This document shows positions 5,216-7,131 of a DNA stretch of 7,131 nt, one piece after another. The stretch covers positions 1 through 7,131 of the forward strand of contig JAKSDN010000260.1 of the NCBI GenBank assembly GCA_022360075.1. The letters run 5' to 3'. The translations under genes were made by a program, and so were the position numbers. Every line of letters starts with the position of its first letter. Position 1 is the stretch's first letter. The DNA is from Kiloniellales bacterium (GTDB lineage Bacteria > Pseudomonadota > Alphaproteobacteria > Kiloniellales > JAKSDN01). The notes below the pieces were generated by a model, which saw only the letters and a list, made by a program, of their open reading frames with translations, searched no databases and was not told the origin of the DNA.

Positions 5216-6733
5216 GTGGAGCTTCTCGATCATCTGCAGGCCGGCATCGAGGCCGCCATCGGCCTCGAGCCGCTTTTGCTCATGCTGGCCGGAACCGTGC
5301 TTGGAATTGCCGTGGGCGCGACGCCGGGGCTCTCGTCGGGCATGGCCGTCGCGGTGCTGCTGCCGCTGACCTTCACCATGGCGCCGGTCAACGGCATGAT
5401 CTTCCTGACCTCGATCTACGTGTCGGTCACCTATGGCGGCGCCATCACGGCCATTCTCCTCAACACGCCCGGCGCGCCGGAGAACACGGCCACGGCCTTC
5501 GATGGCTACCCCTTGACCCGGCAGGGGCGGGCCGGCGAGGCCCTGGGTACCGCGATCATGGCGTCGGCCGTGGGCGGCATCGCGTCCTATCTCGTGATGC
5601 TCGTCGCGATCGGCGGTGTCGCGGCGATCGCGCTCAGGTTCGGTCCCGCCGAGCTGTTCCTGATTGCCATCGCCGGCGTGGCCGTTCTCGGCGCGGTCGG
5701 TGGGGGCTCGCCGGTGAAGATCTTCGCCTCCGGCGCCTTCGGGCTTCTGATCGGGACGATCGGCGTCGTGCCGACCGGCGAGTGGCGCGCGACCTTCGGC
5801 AATCCCTATCTGGCCGAAGGCGTGCAGGTCGTGCCCGTTCTGATCGGCATGTTCGTGGTCTCCGAGCTCATGCTGCTGGCAGGCCGCGCCTATGTCGTCG
5901 ACGAGGCTCTGGAGGGCCGGCGCAGCCTGCGGCCGATCCTGTCCGCGTTCAGGAAGCCGCTCGGCCATCCGGTCACGCTCGCCCGCTCTTCGGCGCTCGG
6001 CATGGGGATCGGCCTCATCCCGGCGGCCGGGGCCACGCTCGCCGCCTTCGCCTCCTACGGCCTGGCGCGGCGCGCGGCGGAGCGCCCGGAGACGTTCGGC
6101 AAAGGCAATCCCGAAGGCATCGTCGCTGCGGAGAGCGCGAACAACGCCTGCTCCGGCGGCGCGCTGATGACCACCCTGGTGCTGGGCGTGCCGGGCAGCG
6201 TGACGACGGCCGTCCTGCTCGGTGCGCTCACGATGCAGGGTTTGCAGGCCGGCCCGCAGCTCGTCTACGAGCAGATCCCTCTGGTCTACGGCCTGATCGT
6301 CGCCGCCATCGTCTCGCAGGTCTTCATGGTCGCGGCCGCCGCCGTTGCCGGCTACGGCCTGTCGGGCGCGCTCGCGGTGCCAACCCGCATTCTCATCCCC
6401 GTGTTGATGGTCTTCGCGATCCTCGGCGCCTTCGCCCTGCGCAACGCCGAGTTCGACGTCTACCTCATGCTGGCTTGCGGCGCCTTCGGCTATCTGCTCA
6501 AGCGGCAGGGCTACTCGCCGGCGGCCGTAGTCATGGGCGTCATCCTGGCGCCGATCGCCGACAACGAGCTCATCCGCATGTTCCAGCTCTACGGCGCCGA
6601 CTGGTACTTCGCCTTTTTCCAACGGCCGATTGCCGCGACCATCCTGGCGATCGTCACCGGCGCCATCGTTCACGGCCTTTGGCGCCGCCGTTCGCGGAAC
6701 GGCCGACCGCGCCCGAGCATGATCGAGGAATAG
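5216..6733 (+). CDS. TTT-family large membrane subunit (TctA)
   Basis: The main transmembrane subunit of the TTT carboxylate transporter. It is 505 aa, full length for TctA, with roughly 10-12 hydrophobic spans. Family signatures are GATPGLSSGMAVAVLLPLTF (34-53), YGGAITAILLNTPGAPENTATAFDG (73-97), GLIPAAGATLAAFASY (266-281), EGIVAAESANNA (300-311), LGVPGSVTTAVLLGAL (323-338), and a C-terminal ILAPIADNELIRMF followed by QRPI. The usual PGP tripeptide after the repeated pore motif reads AGP (345-347). The start is GTG: it is the only sensible in-frame start, since the preceding gene's TGA is in this frame nine codons earlier. No strong ribosome binding site is seen, only AGAAG at 5191-5195, so translation may depend on coupling to the upstream gene. 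Confidence 0.95.
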   Translation: MELLDHLQAGIEAAIGLEPLLLMLAGTVLGIAVGATPGLSSGMAVAVLLPLTFTMAPVNGMIFLTSIYVSVTYGGAITAILLNTPGAPENTATAFDGYPLTRQGRAGEALGTAIMASAVGGIASYLVMLVAIGGVAAIALRFGPAELFLIAIAGVAVLGAVGGGSPVKIFASGAFGLLIGTIGVVPTGEWRATFGNPYLAEGVQVVPVLIGMFVVSELMLLAGRAYVVDEALEGRRSLRPILSAFRKPLGHPVTLARSSALGMGIGLIPAAGATLAAFASYGLARRAAERPETFGKGNPEGIVAAESANNACSGGALMTTLVLGVPGSVTTAVLLGALTMQGLQAGPQLVYEQIPLVYGLIVAAIVSQVFMVAAAAVAGYGLSGALAVPTRILIPVLMVFAILGAFALRNAEFDVYLMLACGAFGYLLKRQGYSPAAVVMGVILAPIADNELIRMFQLYGADWYFAFFQRPIAATILAIVTGAIVHGLWRRRSRNGRPRPSMIEE

Positions 6734-6751
6734 GCAGCGGTCACCGCTTTA

Positions 6752-6873
6752 GAGCGTTTTGCGCTCGCATGGAATCGGCTCCGGCCCACGCCCCCACCCG
6801 GCCACCCCTAGGATACTGGAGTTGGGTGGCCGGGTGGGGGCGTGGGCCGGAGCCGTACGATCAGAAAACGCTC
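6752..6873. repeat. Nested palindromic element with a perfect 32-bp GC-rich stem
   Basis: Arms 6776-6807 and 6824-6855 are perfect 32-bp reverse complements around a 16-nt loop (6808-6823). Outside them, GAGCGTTTT (6752-6760) pairs with AAAACGCTC (6865-6873), with unequal unpaired stretches of 15 and 9 nt in between. The left end can also fold alone (GAGCG 6752-6756 with CGCTC 6762-6766). No T-run follows the stem in either direction, so it is not a textbook intrinsic terminator. It nonetheless separates two convergent genes and would make a very stable mRNA 3' end. I recall AGAGCGTTTT-type ends as a frequent intergenic repeat in Rhizobiales-like genomes; a small non-autonomous mobile element is possible. 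No target-site duplication is obvious. Confidence 0.8.
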
Positions 6874-7131
6874 GAGCGATGCTCGGCGAGGTCGTTCCAG
6901 ACCTGCTGCTCGACCAGCTCGCCGTCGCGCAGCCGGAAGCGGTCGATGAAACGAATGCCCGCGAAGGCGCTGCCGTCCGGCCATTCGCCGGAGAGCGTGC
7001 CGAAGCAATAGACCACGGTGTCGCCGCCGGACTCCGCCCGATCGAAGCCGTCGTAAGTCTTGCGGACCGAGCGGTAGCGCGGCTTGGCCCAGGCGACCAA
7101 GGCCTCGAGGCTCTCGAAGACCGCATCGCCG
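6861..7131 (-). CDS. NTF2-like/SnoaL-like protein, C-terminal part (partial, runs off the right edge)
   Basis: The minus-strand frame is open from the window edge to TGA at 6863-6861, giving about 90 visible residues. The pattern resembles the last strands of the NTF2/SnoaL cone fold: [20 protein letters not shown], then [25 protein letters not shown]. Alternating strands with the conserved xGxWPDG and R-x-RDGxIVE turns are typical. Members include small isomerases, cyclases and many proteins of unknown role, so no reaction is assigned. The start lies beyond 7131; a TTG at 7100 is internal, because coding character ([11 protein letters not shown]) continues upstream of it. The gene converges on the transporter operon. 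Its last codons (SSVF and stop) lie in the outer arm of the palindromic element. Confidence 0.68.
   Translation of the reverse strand, partial: GDAVFESLEALVAWAKPRYRSVRKTYDGFDRAESGGDTVVYCFGTLSGEWPDGSAFAGIRFIDRFRLRDGELVEQQVWNDLAEHRSSVF

Noticed and set aside
4886..6673. 595-codon open frame on the minus strand opposite tctB/tctA
   Set aside because: The product is extremely rich in Arg, Asp, Glu, Gly, His and Gln with no domain pattern. It is the expected antisense shadow of GC-rich membrane-protein genes, and tctB and tctA on the plus strand have clear family motifs.
6776..6855. Classic bidirectional intrinsic terminator
   Set aside because: The stem is very strong, but no T-run follows it on either strand, so the element is reported as a palindromic repeat with possible 3'-end function.
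5782..7011. 409-codon open frame on the plus strand overlapping tctA and the terminal palindrome
   Set aside because: Arg/Gly/Ala-rich out-of-frame reading of tctA that continues through the repeat; no ribosome binding site or protein character.

Overview
The window is GC-rich chromosomal DNA, most likely from an alphaproteobacterium. The base composition, the GGGAG-type ribosome binding sites, two families of intergenic palindromes and a tripartite tricarboxylate transporter (TTT) with a Bug-type binding protein all point that way. The assignment is inference from style, because no marker gene is present.

Layout. Positions 1-88 (minus) hold the first 29 codons of a gene that leaves the window; they encode a likely Tat signal and have a good ribosome binding site. 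Positions 89-489 are non-coding and carry two inverted palindromic repeat units (353-438). A GntR/FCD regulator lies at 490-1140 (minus), with its start placed by a ribosome binding site. A divergent intergenic region (1141-1295) carries a perfect 8+8 bp inverted repeat that looks like an operator. Five plus-strand genes follow: low-specificity threonine aldolase (1296-2339), an M24-family metallohydrolase (2385-3551), and the TTT binding protein (3606-4616), small membrane subunit (4697-5191) and large membrane subunit (5216-6733). A hairpin followed by seven T sits between the binding-protein and membrane genes. After the operon comes an element with a perfect 32-bp inverted repeat (6776-6855) and shorter outer arms. 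The window ends in a convergent NTF2/SnoaL-like gene (6861-7131, minus) that is cut by the window edge.

How the genes may work together. The regulator, the operator-like repeat and five co-directional genes look like one inducible uptake-and-breakdown operon. The periplasmic protein would capture a small carboxylate and the two membrane proteins would import it. The M24 enzyme would hydrolyse a C-N bond, and the PLP aldolase would split a beta-hydroxy amino acid into glycine and an aldehyde. The substrate cannot be read from the sequence. The M24 enzyme keeps all five metal ligands but has Glu where the usual catalytic His aligns, so a non-standard substrate is possible. This is the best candidate for an undescribed pathway here, although each component belongs to a known family.
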